A DNA stretch of 64,000 nucleotides from positions 40,659 to 104,658 of the forward strand of contig JAIXOI010000039.1 in assembly GCA_027486795.1 (NCBI GenBank), given 5' to 3'. Shown piece by piece: positions 1-10,434 of the stretch (the first letter of the stretch is position 1; every line of letters starts with the position of its first letter). The notes under the pieces are model-generated. The model did not search any database, had not been told where the DNA came from, and saw only the letters and a list, made by a program, of their open reading frames with translations. Origin of the DNA: Sphingobacteriales bacterium. Its GTDB lineage: Bacteria > Bacteroidota > Bacteroidia > Chitinophagales > CAIOSU01. A program made the translations under genes and the position numbers.

Positions 1-122
1 CGATAGGAGCAGACATAGAAGTAGATTTCAGATATGAAATGACAAATGAGAAACAGCAACAAGACGTGATTAGTTTACTATCCTATCTTTTGTTTGTCAT
101 CTCTCATCTCTTATTTGTTATT

Positions 123-1655
123 TTAAAGCAGGTGTTTCCAGCCCACTTTTTTACCCACAATAGCTTCAAGGGTATCAATGGATACACGTTCTTGGGCCAT
201 GGTGTCGCGGTCGCGGAGGGTAACGGTATTATCTTCCAGCGTTTGGTGGTCGATGGTGATGCAATACGGCGTGCCCAACGCATCTTGACGACGGTAGCGC
301 TTGCCGATGCTGTCCTTCTCATCGTAAAACAATTGGTGGTCGAATTTCAATAAGCTCATTACCTCGCGGGCTTTTTCTGGCAGGCCGTCTTTCTTCATCA
401 ATGGTAATACACCCACTTTAATTGGTGCCAAAAAGGCCGGTAAAGCCAATACCACCCGGCTCTCGCCATTTTCTAAGGTTTCCTCTTTGTAGCTGTTGCA
501 AAGCACGGCCAAGAAAGTACGGTTAAGTCCCACAGAGGTTTCTACCACATAAGGTACATAGTGCTCGTTAATCTCCGGGTCGAAGTAGCGAAGCTTCTTG
601 CCACTGTGCTTCTCATGCTGGGTAAGGTCATAATCGGTACGAGAGTGGATACCTTCCATTTCCTTGAATCCGAACGGATAATCAAACTCAATATCAACGG
701 CAGCGTTGGCGTAGTGGGCAGTTTTCAAGTGGTCGTGAAAGCGAAGTTTATCAGCGCCGAAGCCCAAGGCGCGGTGCCATTTCATTCGAGAATCTTTCCA
801 GTAGTTGTACCACTGCATTTCCTCGCCCGGGCGAACGAAGAATTGCATCTCCATTTGCTCAAACTCGCGGGTACGGAAGATAAACTGGCGCGCCACAATC
901 TCGTTACGGAACGCTTTACCTACCTGGGCAATACCAAACGGAATGCGCTGGCGGCTGGTGTTCAATACATTCAAAAAGTTAACGAAAATACCCTGTGCGG
1001 TTTCCGGCCTTAGGTATATGGTAGATGACTCGTCGGCCACCGAACCCAATTGGGTGCTGAACATCAGGTTAAACTGGCGTACCTCCGTCCAGTTGCGGGT
1101 ACCGCTCACTGAGCAGGCAATCTCCAGGTCTTCAATAATCTGTTTAATCTCCGCCATATCGCCCGCCTCTAGCGCGGCTTTAAAACGGGTCTCTATCTCG
1201 TCCATTTTGGCTTGGTTGCGCAAAATGTTTGGGTTGGTGGCACGAAACTGGGCCTCATCAAAGGCATCGCCAAAGCGCTTTTGTGCCTTCTCCACTTCTT
1301 TGTCGTTCTTTTGGCGGTACTTTTCCACTACATCCTCAATCAACACATCGGCACGGTAGCGTTTCTTGCTGTCCTTGTTGTCAATAAGCGGATCGTTAAA
1401 GGCATCCACGTGGCCACTGGCCTTCCAGGTGGTAGGGTGCATAAATATGGCCGAGTCAAGCCCCACGATGTTTTCGTGCAGTTGTACCATGGCTTTCCAC
1501 CAAAAGTCTTGGATGTTCTTTTTCAGTTCTATGCCATAGGGGCCATAGTCGTACACAGCACCCAAACCGTCATATATTTCGCTTGAAGGGAAGATAAATC
1601 CGTACTCCTTACAGTGGGAGACAATGTTCTTAAACAAATCGTCTTGCTGGCTCAT
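123..1655 (-). CDS. glyS: glycine--tRNA ligase (class II)
   Basis: 510 aa ORF; N-terminus DLFKNIVSHCKEYGFIFPSSEIYDGLGAVYDYGPYG and class II aaRS motifs (FRNEIVARQFIFRTREFEQMEMQFF) typical of eukaryote/Bacteroidota-type GlyRS. Confidence 0.96.
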   Translation of the reverse strand: MSQQDDLFKNIVSHCKEYGFIFPSSEIYDGLGAVYDYGPYGIELKKNIQDFWWKAMVQLHENIVGLDSAIFMHPTTWKASGHVDAFNDPLIDNKDSKKRYRADVLIEDVVEKYRQKNDKEVEKAQKRFGDAFDEAQFRATNPNILRNQAKMDEIETRFKAALEAGDMAEIKQIIEDLEIACSVSGTRNWTEVRQFNLMFSTQLGSVADESSTIYLRPETAQGIFVNFLNVLNTSRQRIPFGIAQVGKAFRNEIVARQFIFRTREFEQMEMQFFVRPGEEMQWYNYWKDSRMKWHRALGFGADKLRFHDHLKTAHYANAAVDIEFDYPFGFKEMEGIHSRTDYDLTQHEKHSGKKLRYFDPEINEHYVPYVVETSVGLNRTFLAVLCNSYKEETLENGESRVVLALPAFLAPIKVGVLPLMKKDGLPEKAREVMSLLKFDHQLFYDEKDSIGKRYRRQDALGTPYCITIDHQTLEDNTVTLRDRDTMAQERVSIDTLEAIVGKKVGWKHLL

Positions 1656-1773
1656 GGGCGCAAAGATAAATATTGTAGTCCATAGTCCATGGACGATGGT
1701 CGATGGAAAAATTTAAAGTGTTGTAAGTAGATGGACGGTAGCCAAATTGGCTCCAGAAATAAAGCCAATCTGG

Positions 1774-2103
1774 CTAGTCATTTAAGAACTTCAATAAAGC
1801 CTCTAGTTCTTTATCGGTAATATTTTCTTTCTCCGACTTATCAAATACTGAAAGTAAATAAACGATATTTCCCTTGATGTAAACATTGGTAATTACTCTT
1901 GCTCCTGCCGATTTCCCCTTTCCTTTGGCCGATATTGCCATTCTTATTTTATAACAATCTTTCCCTAACGATACTCCCTGCTTAGGGTCTTTCTCAATTT
2001 CATCAAGAAGGTGGGCTAAATCGACTTTTATTGACCGATACTTTTTGGCCAACTTTTTAAGCTCTCGCTCAAAATTTTCGGTATATACTATCTCAAAGCT
2101 CAT
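1774..2103 (-). CDS. RelE/ParE-type toxin
   Basis: 109 aa; FEIVYTENFERELKKLAKKYRSIKVDL...YKIRMAISAKGKGKSAGARVITNVYIKGNIVYLLSVFDKSEKENI matches RelE-fold layout; overlaps upstream ORF by 11 bp. Confidence 0.85.
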   Translation of the reverse strand: MSFEIVYTENFERELKKLAKKYRSIKVDLAHLLDEIEKDPKQGVSLGKDCYKIRMAISAKGKGKSAGARVITNVYIKGNIVYLLSVFDKSEKENITDKELEALLKFLND

Positions 2104-2326
2104 CCACTAATTGGCGGGCCGATTTCAATTTGATTTTACCTTCTTTGGCAAGGTTTACTTGGTCTATTGCTTCTTTTAATCCAGCTATGGCCCTAGCTTT
2201 TGAAGGTGAAATTTCTTTAGTTTTTACGTAAGGAAAACTCTTAAGAAGCTCCATGATGAAGTCCGCCTTTTCATCCTTAATGTCCAATAGTAGTTTCATT
2301 TCAATAACCTTTACTGCAAAACGCAT
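2093..2326 (-). CDS. putative type II antitoxin partner
   Basis: Small ORF (track ORF starts at 2359; internal Met at 2326 or 2299 more likely) immediately upstream of and overlapping the RelE-like gene. Confidence 0.7.
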   Translation of the reverse strand: MRFAVKVIEMKLLLDIKDEKADFIMELLKSFPYVKTKEISPSKARAIAGLKEAIDQVNLAKEGKIKLKSARQLVDEL

Positions 2327-2633
2327 TTTAAAGATAAATGGTTTGTGGCTGGGTTGCAAATTTTTATGTCCGAAGAATTATCTTCCTATAATTGGTCATT
2401 TCTCATTTCATATCCCATATTTGACAACTCTCGCCTCAGGAGCGGAGGTAAGATTTACGAATGAGCCATGCCATAAATAGTCCTAACAACCTGCATGATT
2501 CACTTAACATAAAACTAGCCTTGCGGGGGTTACTATTCAAAACCAATAGATACAAGCAACCCGTAAATTAACCCCAACCCGACCCAGTAACCCTTTTTTT
2601 TGTATCTTAACCTGCCCAAAACAACAACCCGCG

Positions 2634-4727
2634 ATGGCTGATACGAACATAAAGGACAGAACCTTGAAGGTAGACGTGGCCGTGCTGAAGAAGGCTTTTA
2701 GCCTAATGGCTACTGCCCGCGAGATGAGTAAACTATACGAAGACCGTAAGGATATCTGTGCCAAATACGTGCATGCCACCAGCAAAGGCCACGAAGCCAT
2801 TCAACTGGCACTGGCACTGCAACTGCTGCCACAAGATTTTGTGGCGCCCTACTACCGCGACGATTCATTGCTGTTGGGCATCGGGTATAAGCCATACGAT
2901 TTGATGTTGCAGCTATTGGCCCGTAAAGACGACCCCTTCAGTGGCGGCCGCACTTACTACAGTCACCCGAGCAGCAACCGTGCCGATATGCCCAAAATAC
3001 CGCACCAAAGTTCGGCAACGGGCATGCAGGCCATACCCACCACAGGCATTGCGCAAGGCGTAAAATATAAAGAACTACAAGGCCTGGCCGATGAAAGCTT
3101 AACCCACAAACCAGTAGTGGTTTGCTCGTTGGGCGATGCCAGCGTAACCGAAGGCGAGGTGGCGGAAGCATTGCAGTTTGCAGGCTTAAAGCAGTTGCCG
3201 ATATTGTATTTGGTACAAGACAATGAGTGGGACATTAGCGCCCATGCCCGCGAAATACGCGCCATGAATGCTTTTGAATATGCTAAGGGCTTTAAAGGTA
3301 TTGAGGCTTACACCATTAATGGCAACGATTTTTTAGAAAGCTACGAGACCTTGAAAAAGGTGCTCCACATTATACGCACGGAGCGCAGGCCGGTGCTGCT
3401 GCATGCCAAAGTGCCGCTGCTTAACCACCACACCAGTGGCGTGCGCAAAGAGTGGTACCGCAGCGAAGCCGATTTGGCCGAACACGCCAGCCGCGACCCC
3501 TACCCTATCCTCCGCGACCAACTGGGCATATATGGCGTAAGCGAAGATGAAGTGTTTGCAATGGAGGCCGAGGCCCGCACCAAGGTAGCTACCGATTTTG
3601 AGCGCGCCTTGTTGGCACCCGACCCGCAGCCCGAAGACCTGCTGACCCACATATTTGCCCATACCCCCATAACCGAAGAAAAGGGCGAGCGCAGCCCCGC
3701 CAATGCCGAAAAGGTAGTGATGGTGGATGCTGCCCTGCATGCCGTAGATGAGATTTTGCGCCAACACCCCGAAGCCCTGCTATACGGACAAGACGTTGGT
3801 GGCGAACTGGGGGGAGTGTTCCGCGAAGCGGCGCTACTGGCCAAAAAGTACGGCGATGGCCGCGTGTTCAATACCCCCATTATGGAGGCGTATATCATTG
3901 GTAGCACGGTGGGTATGAGCGCTGCAGGCACCAAACCCATTGTAGAGGTGCAGTTTGCCGACTATGTGTGGCCGGGCCTCAACCAGCTCTTTACCGAAGT
4001 GAGCCGCTCTTGCTACCTCAGCAACGGCAAATGGCCCGTGCAGGCGCTTATACGCATACCCATTGGGGCGTATGGCAGCGGCGGGCCGTATCACAGCAGT
4101 AGCGTGGAGAGTGTATTGCTGCAAATAAAAGGCATAAAAGTAGTGTACCCAAGCAATGCCGCCGATATGAAGGGCTTGATGAAAGCCGCTTTTTACGACC
4201 CTAACCCAGTGGTAATGCTGGAGCACAAAGGCCTTTATTGGAGCAAAGTACCCGGCACCCTCGCTGCCAAAACCGCCGAGCCGGATGGCGATTACATCAT
4301 TCCGCTGGGTAAAGGGCGCATAGCCTTAGATGCCGACGAAACCGAAACCGCCAACGGCAACACGCTTACCGTAATAACCTACGGCATGGGCGTGCATTGG
4401 GCCAGCAACGCCGCGACGCAATACCCCGGCCGCATTGAGGTGGTAGACCTACGCACGCTAAACCCGCTGGACGAAGAACTGATTTACGAGCGCGTAAACC
4501 TACACAGTAAGTGTATCGTGCTTACCGAGGAAACCATTAGCAACACCTTTGCCGAATCGCTGGCTGGGCGCATAGGCAGCCATTGCTTTAAGCAATTGGA
4601 TGCGCCCGTGCGCATCATTGGTGCCGCCAACACCCCCGCCATACCCCTTAACAGCACCCTCGAGCACACCATGCTCCCCAATGCCGACAAAGTGGCTAAG
4701 GTGATGGGGGAATTGTTAGGGTTTTGA
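2634..4727 (+). CDS. 2-oxo acid (branched-chain/pyruvate) dehydrogenase E1, alpha-beta fusion, TPP-dependent
   Basis: 697 aa; E1 alpha part with TPP region GDASVTEGEVAEALQFA, followed by transketolase-like E1 beta part (GQDVGGELGGVFREAALL...VEVQFADYVWPGLNQL). Confidence 0.93.
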   Translation: MADTNIKDRTLKVDVAVLKKAFSLMATAREMSKLYEDRKDICAKYVHATSKGHEAIQLALALQLLPQDFVAPYYRDDSLLLGIGYKPYDLMLQLLARKDDPFSGGRTYYSHPSSNRADMPKIPHQSSATGMQAIPTTGIAQGVKYKELQGLADESLTHKPVVVCSLGDASVTEGEVAEALQFAGLKQLPILYLVQDNEWDISAHAREIRAMNAFEYAKGFKGIEAYTINGNDFLESYETLKKVLHIIRTERRPVLLHAKVPLLNHHTSGVRKEWYRSEADLAEHASRDPYPILRDQLGIYGVSEDEVFAMEAEARTKVATDFERALLAPDPQPEDLLTHIFAHTPITEEKGERSPANAEKVVMVDAALHAVDEILRQHPEALLYGQDVGGELGGVFREAALLAKKYGDGRVFNTPIMEAYIIGSTVGMSAAGTKPIVEVQFADYVWPGLNQLFTEVSRSCYLSNGKWPVQALIRIPIGAYGSGGPYHSSSVESVLLQIKGIKVVYPSNAADMKGLMKAAFYDPNPVVMLEHKGLYWSKVPGTLAAKTAEPDGDYIIPLGKGRIALDADETETANGNTLTVITYGMGVHWASNAATQYPGRIEVVDLRTLNPLDEELIYERVNLHSKCIVLTEETISNTFAESLAGRIGSHCFKQLDAPVRIIGAANTPAIPLNSTLEHTMLPNADKVAKVMGELLGF

Positions 4728-4751
4728 GGGGAGAGGTATGGTTAACGGCCT

Positions 4752-6647
4752 TTATTTCTTCGGTACCGTTAGTATGGGTACGTTAAAGGTTATGCCAATT
4801 TCGCTTTGGCCCTCGTTATCAGCGTCGTATTTTAGGCCTTTCTCGGTTACGTTTCCAAACTTGATGTAAGGCTCAATACCCACCACCGATTTACCATCTT
4901 TGTTTGCCACGTTGCCCACGATGCCGAAGCCTATGCCGAGGCGCTCATTATCGTCAAAATCATTACGATAGTCAAAGAAGGTATGTACCCCGAAGATTTT
5001 CGTTTTGCCGAACATGGCGTAAATATTGCCATAGAGTAACAAGCCGAATGTTGGGGCAATGCCGTTGCCTGCAGAATCGATGAAGGCTGTGTATTTTTTG
5101 GTATAGTCTTTACTTCTTCCGGTAAGGGATGCGGAATCTTTTATAGCAGTTTTCTCAGTGTAGTCGCGTTTGTCGTAAAAGCTTTGGCGATTATCGTAAC
5201 GCTCGCCTCCTATGCCAAAGTTGAACAGTATAGCTGCTGATTTTGGCCACCAAAAGTAGTGGTTATACTCGATAGCAGATGAGTAAGTTACCAATTGGTT
5301 CTTTTTGATAGTGGCGCCATCCGCAGGAAGTGGTTGGTTAGGGCTTACTATTGTGTCGGGTTTGAAAGTATATAGAATACTACCGCCTATTTTTTGTCTA
5401 AAACTAAGCCAGCCGAATTTTACCGATGTCCATTCAGCACTATGATATATGGCTAGTTTTTTCTTTTCTACGAAAGTGATTAATGTATCTACGGCTGTAA
5501 ATAATTGGGTATAGGTACTAGGTTTATCTAATTTTTCAATCTCGATGCGAAGGCTGTTACGTGCAGTCCCTGCATCAGTATAGGCAGCTAAAGGGAGGTA
5601 TTTCTTATTCCTTAATATGGCGTACTCAGCGATAAATCTTTGCTCGTAACGGAGCGCAAGGAAGTCAAGGGCAAGTATGTCATCAAAAAATAAATTTTCA
5701 TTCGGGCCTTTAGGTTTTGCTAGCTTGCGATTTGCCTTTTTAATAGCTTCAATTTGGTCATCTGTTACTGGTCCAGTTGCTGATATATTGGCAAGAGGAT
5801 TAGCGGCAGCAGTAGTTAATTTTCCAAAGCGAGCATAATATATTCTGTAAATACTGATAAATTCTTCGTTAGGAAGTTTATTTATTTCATCAAGTATAAC
5901 ACGAAGTATGTAGTTAAGATAATCTACCTTTTCTTGGGATGTTAAGTTTGTTAATAAGTTATTTATATCAATAATCAACTGCACTTTTGTACCGGGAATA
6001 TCAATAACACCGGCTGTATGCTTAAAGTCACTAATTCCTAAGTTCTTGCCAGTAATATAGCTGTTGTACTCTTTTTTTAAATTGAGGACATCGCTTTGGG
6101 CATATACGCGCTCCAACATTAAAAGAGCCTGATAATTCTGGGCATCAGCCATAGGAATACTAACTGAATAGATTTCGCTGAATCTCTTTAAGTTTTCATT
6201 TTCCAACTGCCTTAGCTTTATTTGGTTAGTTCTACGAGAGTCTGAGCTGAATTTGTATCGAGTATGTACCTTCCAGGATAATGCAACTTCCCCATTAAAA
6301 TTCCCCCCAGTTTTGTAATCGTTAAATAATGAAGCAGTAGTTCCTTCTTTATCACCGCTAACCTTAACATTTAAGAGCAGCGAATGTGATTTGTTCAGTG
6401 AAATAGCTCCTGTTAGCGAAAATTTGGCATCTGCCAAATCCATTGATATATTGTTTACAAATGGGGCATTCAGATCTTGACCTGCTGCCAAAAAACTAAA
6501 GTAACGACCAGAAATTTGGTTAAAAAATTTGGGGTCTACTTGAGTAAATCCTCTCCGGTTTACAAAATTATCAATCCTAATAGTATCCTGAGCAAACATA
6601 GAAGAAGAACACATGAGGATACCTAGGCAAATTAACAAGCTTTTCAC
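4752..6647 (-). CDS. hypothetical secreted protein
   Basis: 631 aa ORF with signal peptide (MKSLLICLGILMCSSSMFAQ); Bacteroidota codon usage; no recognised domain. Confidence 0.75.
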   Translation of the reverse strand: MKSLLICLGILMCSSSMFAQDTIRIDNFVNRRGFTQVDPKFFNQISGRYFSFLAAGQDLNAPFVNNISMDLADAKFSLTGAISLNKSHSLLLNVKVSGDKEGTTASLFNDYKTGGNFNGEVALSWKVHTRYKFSSDSRRTNQIKLRQLENENLKRFSEIYSVSIPMADAQNYQALLMLERVYAQSDVLNLKKEYNSYITGKNLGISDFKHTAGVIDIPGTKVQLIIDINNLLTNLTSQEKVDYLNYILRVILDEINKLPNEEFISIYRIYYARFGKLTTAAANPLANISATGPVTDDQIEAIKKANRKLAKPKGPNENLFFDDILALDFLALRYEQRFIAEYAILRNKKYLPLAAYTDAGTARNSLRIEIEKLDKPSTYTQLFTAVDTLITFVEKKKLAIYHSAEWTSVKFGWLSFRQKIGGSILYTFKPDTIVSPNQPLPADGATIKKNQLVTYSSAIEYNHYFWWPKSAAILFNFGIGGERYDNRQSFYDKRDYTEKTAIKDSASLTGRSKDYTKKYTAFIDSAGNGIAPTFGLLLYGNIYAMFGKTKIFGVHTFFDYRNDFDDNERLGIGFGIVGNVANKDGKSVVGIEPYIKFGNVTEKGLKYDADNEGQSEIGITFNVPILTVPKK

Positions 6648-6995
6648 GGGGCAGTATTTTATAGGTTAGAAGTAGTGTTATAAATGCAGTGATAAAGAAA
6701 GAAATTTTTTGTGAAATATTCAATAATATAATTTGGTTTTGTTTAAAATTATAGAAAAATATATAGGCCTTTTCGCTACCAGCAGCCTTCTGGCTAAGGT
6801 GTCCCCAATCCTCACCTTATTCTATCGAAAATGAAATGGCCCTCACGGCACTGAACGCAAGTTAAATGTTGCTAATCCTAAGTACCCAACCCACTGCAAC
6901 ATGCCAGCGCACACTTCTCCTCACAAAAACAACTTTCGCGCCAGCGTATGGTTGGGTCTAGCTATTTTGGCACAAAAAATGCATAATTTGTTGCC

Positions 6996-7712
6996 ATGAA
7001 AAAGGCACTTTGTTTACTTGTGCTGCTGCTCACATTCAGTGCAGCATTTGCGCAGCTTGAGTATGAATCGTATACCGTTGCGGCAACCAATGGACTCACT
7101 TTGAGAGATGCGCCCGATAAAAATGGGGCCAAAGTAGCCATTATACCCAAAGGCGGAAGGGTTTCAATTGCAGAGAACGTTGATAGTAGCTTGTCTTTTT
7201 CGGTTACCGAATTTCCCGGATTTACGATTCAGGGATATTGGGTGAAAGTGCGCTATTTGGATTACACTGGCTATGTGTTTTCGGGTTATTTGTCCCGTTT
7301 CCTTCCATTGTTACGGTACATAACCCCCGAAGGCGAGCAGTATAATGAAAATGAGTATGAATACTTTATGCGGTATTTTACTGAAAGAGGGCACAAGCCG
7401 TTCAATTACCTCGATCAAGACTCTATCTATCAAGATTTTGAAACCAAATTTAACGAGGGAATCCGCTACCACTATCACTCCAGCGAAGCACTGTATATAT
7501 CTATTGAGTTTACCCAACACTCTTTTCAGGAGGTGTATCTATTCTATTTGCTCATGACAGAGCCTCGCGCCAAAGCCGAATACAATAGAGAAACGAACGA
7601 AATATATGCCTTTCAGGGCATTTCAGATGATCCGGAGGAAGGAATTGGCTGCGATTACACGATTACCAAAAAGGGCAAAACCATAATACTATCCCTTTTT
7701 TGCCATTGCTAG
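6996..7712 (+). CDS. SH3-domain-containing secreted protein
   Basis: 238 aa, signal peptide then YTVAATNGLTLRDAPDKNGAKVAIIPKGGRVSI (bacterial SH3). Confidence 0.7.
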   Translation: MKKALCLLVLLLTFSAAFAQLEYESYTVAATNGLTLRDAPDKNGAKVAIIPKGGRVSIAENVDSSLSFSVTEFPGFTIQGYWVKVRYLDYTGYVFSGYLSRFLPLLRYITPEGEQYNENEYEYFMRYFTERGHKPFNYLDQDSIYQDFETKFNEGIRYHYHSSEALYISIEFTQHSFQEVYLFYLLMTEPRAKAEYNRETNEIYAFQGISDDPEEGIGCDYTITKKGKTIILSLFCHC

Positions 7713-7722
7713 TGGCAACAAA

Positions 7723-9690
7723 CTACCCTTCAATTTGCTCGCCCAAATCTTCCCAGCGTTTCATGCTTTTAGCGAGTTGTTGTTTCAGGTCGTCGTGTTT
7801 TTTAACCACAGTTTTGCTCTTGGCATCGTCTTTAAACAGTTCAGGGTCTTGCATTTGGGCTACCAAAACCGCAATTTCCTTCTCTAGGCGCTCAATAGTA
7901 TCTTCTTCTTGCTTCAAGTCGTTCTTTAGCTTGCGAAGTTCCTTTTCCTGGTCCTTCTTCTGTTGGGCATCGTCTTTGGCGGCATTGTCGTTGGGGCTGC
8001 TTTTGCCAAACGCCTGTTGTTTAAGGGCTTTATCCTTGTCTTTGGTAGTCTCAAAGTCGCGAAAACTCTCCACGGCGTGGCTATCCAAAAACACTTGGAT
8101 GTCGCCATAGTGCTCCTTGATGCGCTTTTCGGTAAATTCAAAAGTCTTGTTGGTCAAGCCTTGCAAAAAGTCCCTATCGTGGCTCACCAGTATCAACGTA
8201 CCATCGTAGGCTAGCAAGGCTTCTTTCAATACCTCTTTGCTGGCAATGTCCAAGTGGTTGGTAGGCTCATCCAGAATCAAGAGGTTCACGGGCTTAAGCA
8301 GCATACGCGCCAATGCCAAACGCGATTTTTCTCCGCCCGAAAGTACTTTTACCTTCTTGTCAATCTCTTCTTCGCCAAATAAGAAAGCACCCAGCAGGCC
8401 GCGCATTTTAGCTTGGTTGGTCCACTCATGGGTAGCTTCGTCTTCAATGGTTTGCAACACGGTGCGGTTCTCGTTCAGGGTTTTTTCCTGTATCTGGGCA
8501 TAGTAGCCAATTTCCACGTTATGCCCTATTTTCAGCATGCCGTCAAAATCTGTTTCGCCGTTAATCATTTTCACCAACGTCGATTTACCCATGCCGTTTT
8601 TGCCTACAAAGGCCACCCGTTCGCCACGTACAATATCAAACATCAGGTCTTTCAAAATAACCTTATCGCCGTAGTTTTTATGGGTATGTTCGGCCCTTAG
8701 CACCACATCGCCGCTACGCGGGGCTTTAGGAAAATGGAATTGGATTGAAGAGGTATCCAACTCATCAAAATCGATGCGCTCTACCTTATCCAATAGCTTT
8801 TGTGCCGATTTGGCCTGTCCAGCTTTCGATGCCTTGGCTTTAAATCGTTCAATAAAGCGCTCCTGCTGGGCAATGTAGCGTTGTTGGTTTTTATAAGCGT
8901 TTTGCTGCTGCTCTAAGCGCTCTTCGCGTAGCTCAAAGTACTTAGTGTAGTTGGCCTTGTAATCGTATATTTTACCGAAAACGATTTCGATGGTACGGTT
9001 GGTAATGTTATCCAAAAAAGCCCTATCGTGGCTCACCATCAAAATAGCGCCAGGATAATTGATAAACACTTCCTCCAACCAAAGAATAGACTCGATATCC
9101 AAGTGATTGGTAGGCTCATCCAGCAACAGTAGGGTAGGCTTTTGCAAAATCAGTTTTGCCAGCTCTACACGCATTTGCCAACCACCGCTAAACTCGGTCA
9201 TAGGGCGCTGCATATCGGCATCGCTAAAACCAAGGCCTTTCAATATCTTTATCACTTCGCTCTCCAACTTGCCTGCACCCAAGGTGTGCACCCGTTCATG
9301 GCAATCGCTCAAGCGATTAATCATTTCCATGTACTCATCGCTCTCGTAATCTTCGCGGGTTGCCAGTTGCTCGTTTATTTCCTCAATCTCGCGCTCCATT
9401 TTCAACACTTCATCAAAAGCCGTCATAGTTTCGTCCATAATGGTTTTGGTGGAGTCGTTACTTACTTCTTGAGGTAGATAACCAATGGTTTCGCCAGGGC
9501 CGCAAGTTACACTGCCTTTGGTCGGGTTGTCGTGCCCAGCCATTATCTTCAGTAGGGTAGATTTGCCCACGCCGTTCTTGCCCACCAGACCAATACGGTC
9601 CTTTGGGTTTATTACAAAGGAAATTTCTTTGAACAGGTCGCGGCTACCGAACGTAACCGACATATTTGCCACATTAATCATAGGGCGCAA
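7723..9690 (-). CDS. ABC-F family ATP-binding protein
   Basis: 655 aa with two Walker A (GKNGVGKST, GKNGMGKST), two LSGGE/FSGGW signatures, DEPTNHLDI twice, coiled-coil C-terminus. Confidence 0.95.
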   Translation of the reverse strand: MRPMINVANMSVTFGSRDLFKEISFVINPKDRIGLVGKNGVGKSTLLKIMAGHDNPTKGSVTCGPGETIGYLPQEVSNDSTKTIMDETMTAFDEVLKMEREIEEINEQLATREDYESDEYMEMINRLSDCHERVHTLGAGKLESEVIKILKGLGFSDADMQRPMTEFSGGWQMRVELAKLILQKPTLLLLDEPTNHLDIESILWLEEVFINYPGAILMVSHDRAFLDNITNRTIEIVFGKIYDYKANYTKYFELREERLEQQQNAYKNQQRYIAQQERFIERFKAKASKAGQAKSAQKLLDKVERIDFDELDTSSIQFHFPKAPRSGDVVLRAEHTHKNYGDKVILKDLMFDIVRGERVAFVGKNGMGKSTLVKMINGETDFDGMLKIGHNVEIGYYAQIQEKTLNENRTVLQTIEDEATHEWTNQAKMRGLLGAFLFGEEEIDKKVKVLSGGEKSRLALARMLLKPVNLLILDEPTNHLDIASKEVLKEALLAYDGTLILVSHDRDFLQGLTNKTFEFTEKRIKEHYGDIQVFLDSHAVESFRDFETTKDKDKALKQQAFGKSSPNDNAAKDDAQQKKDQEKELRKLKNDLKQEEDTIERLEKEIAVLVAQMQDPELFKDDAKSKTVVKKHDDLKQQLAKSMKRWEDLGEQIEG

Positions 9691-9698
9691 AGATACTT

Positions 9699-9741
9699 GT
9701 AAATGTACGATTTACGATGTACGAAGTACGATTTAATGTAT
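9699..9741. repeat. word repeat family TTTACGATGTACGA, copy 1
   Basis: tgtaaatgtacgatttacgatgtacgaagtacgatttaatgta. Confidence 0.7.
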
Positions 9742-9784
9742 AATTGACCCTTTGACGGGAATATGGCTATGCCAGATAGCTTAT

Positions 9785-9827
9785 TCCCTCCTAAAAAAGA
9801 AGGGGCAAGGGAGGTGTAATTCGCAGT
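9785..9827. repeat. dispersed intergenic ~40-bp repeat, copy 1
   Basis: tccctcctaaaaaagaaggggcaagggaggtgtaattcgcagt; reverse complement nearly matches 39574-39614. Confidence 0.8.
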
Positions 9828-9888
9828 ATTTAATCTAAAGGTTTTAGAAAATTACTGGTCGAAAAAAGCTTGAAAACAACAAACCAAT

Positions 9889-10434
9889 TTAAGCCTTCGG
9901 AAAATCGGGATGATCTTGGATGCGCTTTATTTGTGCTCGGTGGTGCTCAACGTGCTCGTACATAAACCGCAAGGTTTGTTCTAAGTTGAAACGGCCCATT
10001 AGGGGGTGCTTAAACAATAGCTTTTCGGCAGATTCTTTATCAAACTCATCCAAAAACTCTTGCCACTCGGTACGTAGCTCGTTCCATTCGCCTTCAATTT
10101 CCTTAAAATCGTAGTACTCGCGCGGCTGAAACTGCGCTGCCGCAGGCGCTTCATATTTCACAGGCAAACGCAAAAAACTGTTCAACAGCGCCAATCGTAA
10201 GTCGGAGGTTATGCCTCCTTTCTCTAGATCGTCGATACTCTGTACCTTTTTATTCATGTAGGTAAGCCCATTGCGCTCGGCGGTCATGAGGTGCACAAAC
10301 ACCTCTAGCAAGCACCAAGCATCGGGAGCTGGGCGCCAAGTGCGCTGCTCGTTGGTTAAGCTTCTTACTTCGCTAATAATGTCTTTGCGTTGCTTTTCTA
10401 GGCGTTCAAACTCTTTTTCCAGTACCAGTATCAT
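9889..10434 (-). CDS. DinB-family protein
   Basis: 181 aa; EQRTWRPAPDAWCLLEVFVHLMTAE...HVEHHRAQIKRI characteristic His motifs of DinB_2. Confidence 0.8.
   Translation of the reverse strand: MILVLEKEFERLEKQRKDIISEVRSLTNEQRTWRPAPDAWCLLEVFVHLMTAERNGLTYMNKKVQSIDDLEKGGITSDLRLALLNSFLRLPVKYEAPAAAQFQPREYYDFKEIEGEWNELRTEWQEFLDEFDKESAEKLLFKHPLMGRFNLEQTLRFMYEHVEHHRAQIKRIQDHPDFPKA

Noticed and set aside
3333-4226. Minus-strand ORFs of 130-146 aa within the E1 dehydrogenase
   Set aside because: Shadow ORFs in a high-GC coding region opposite a clear conserved gene.
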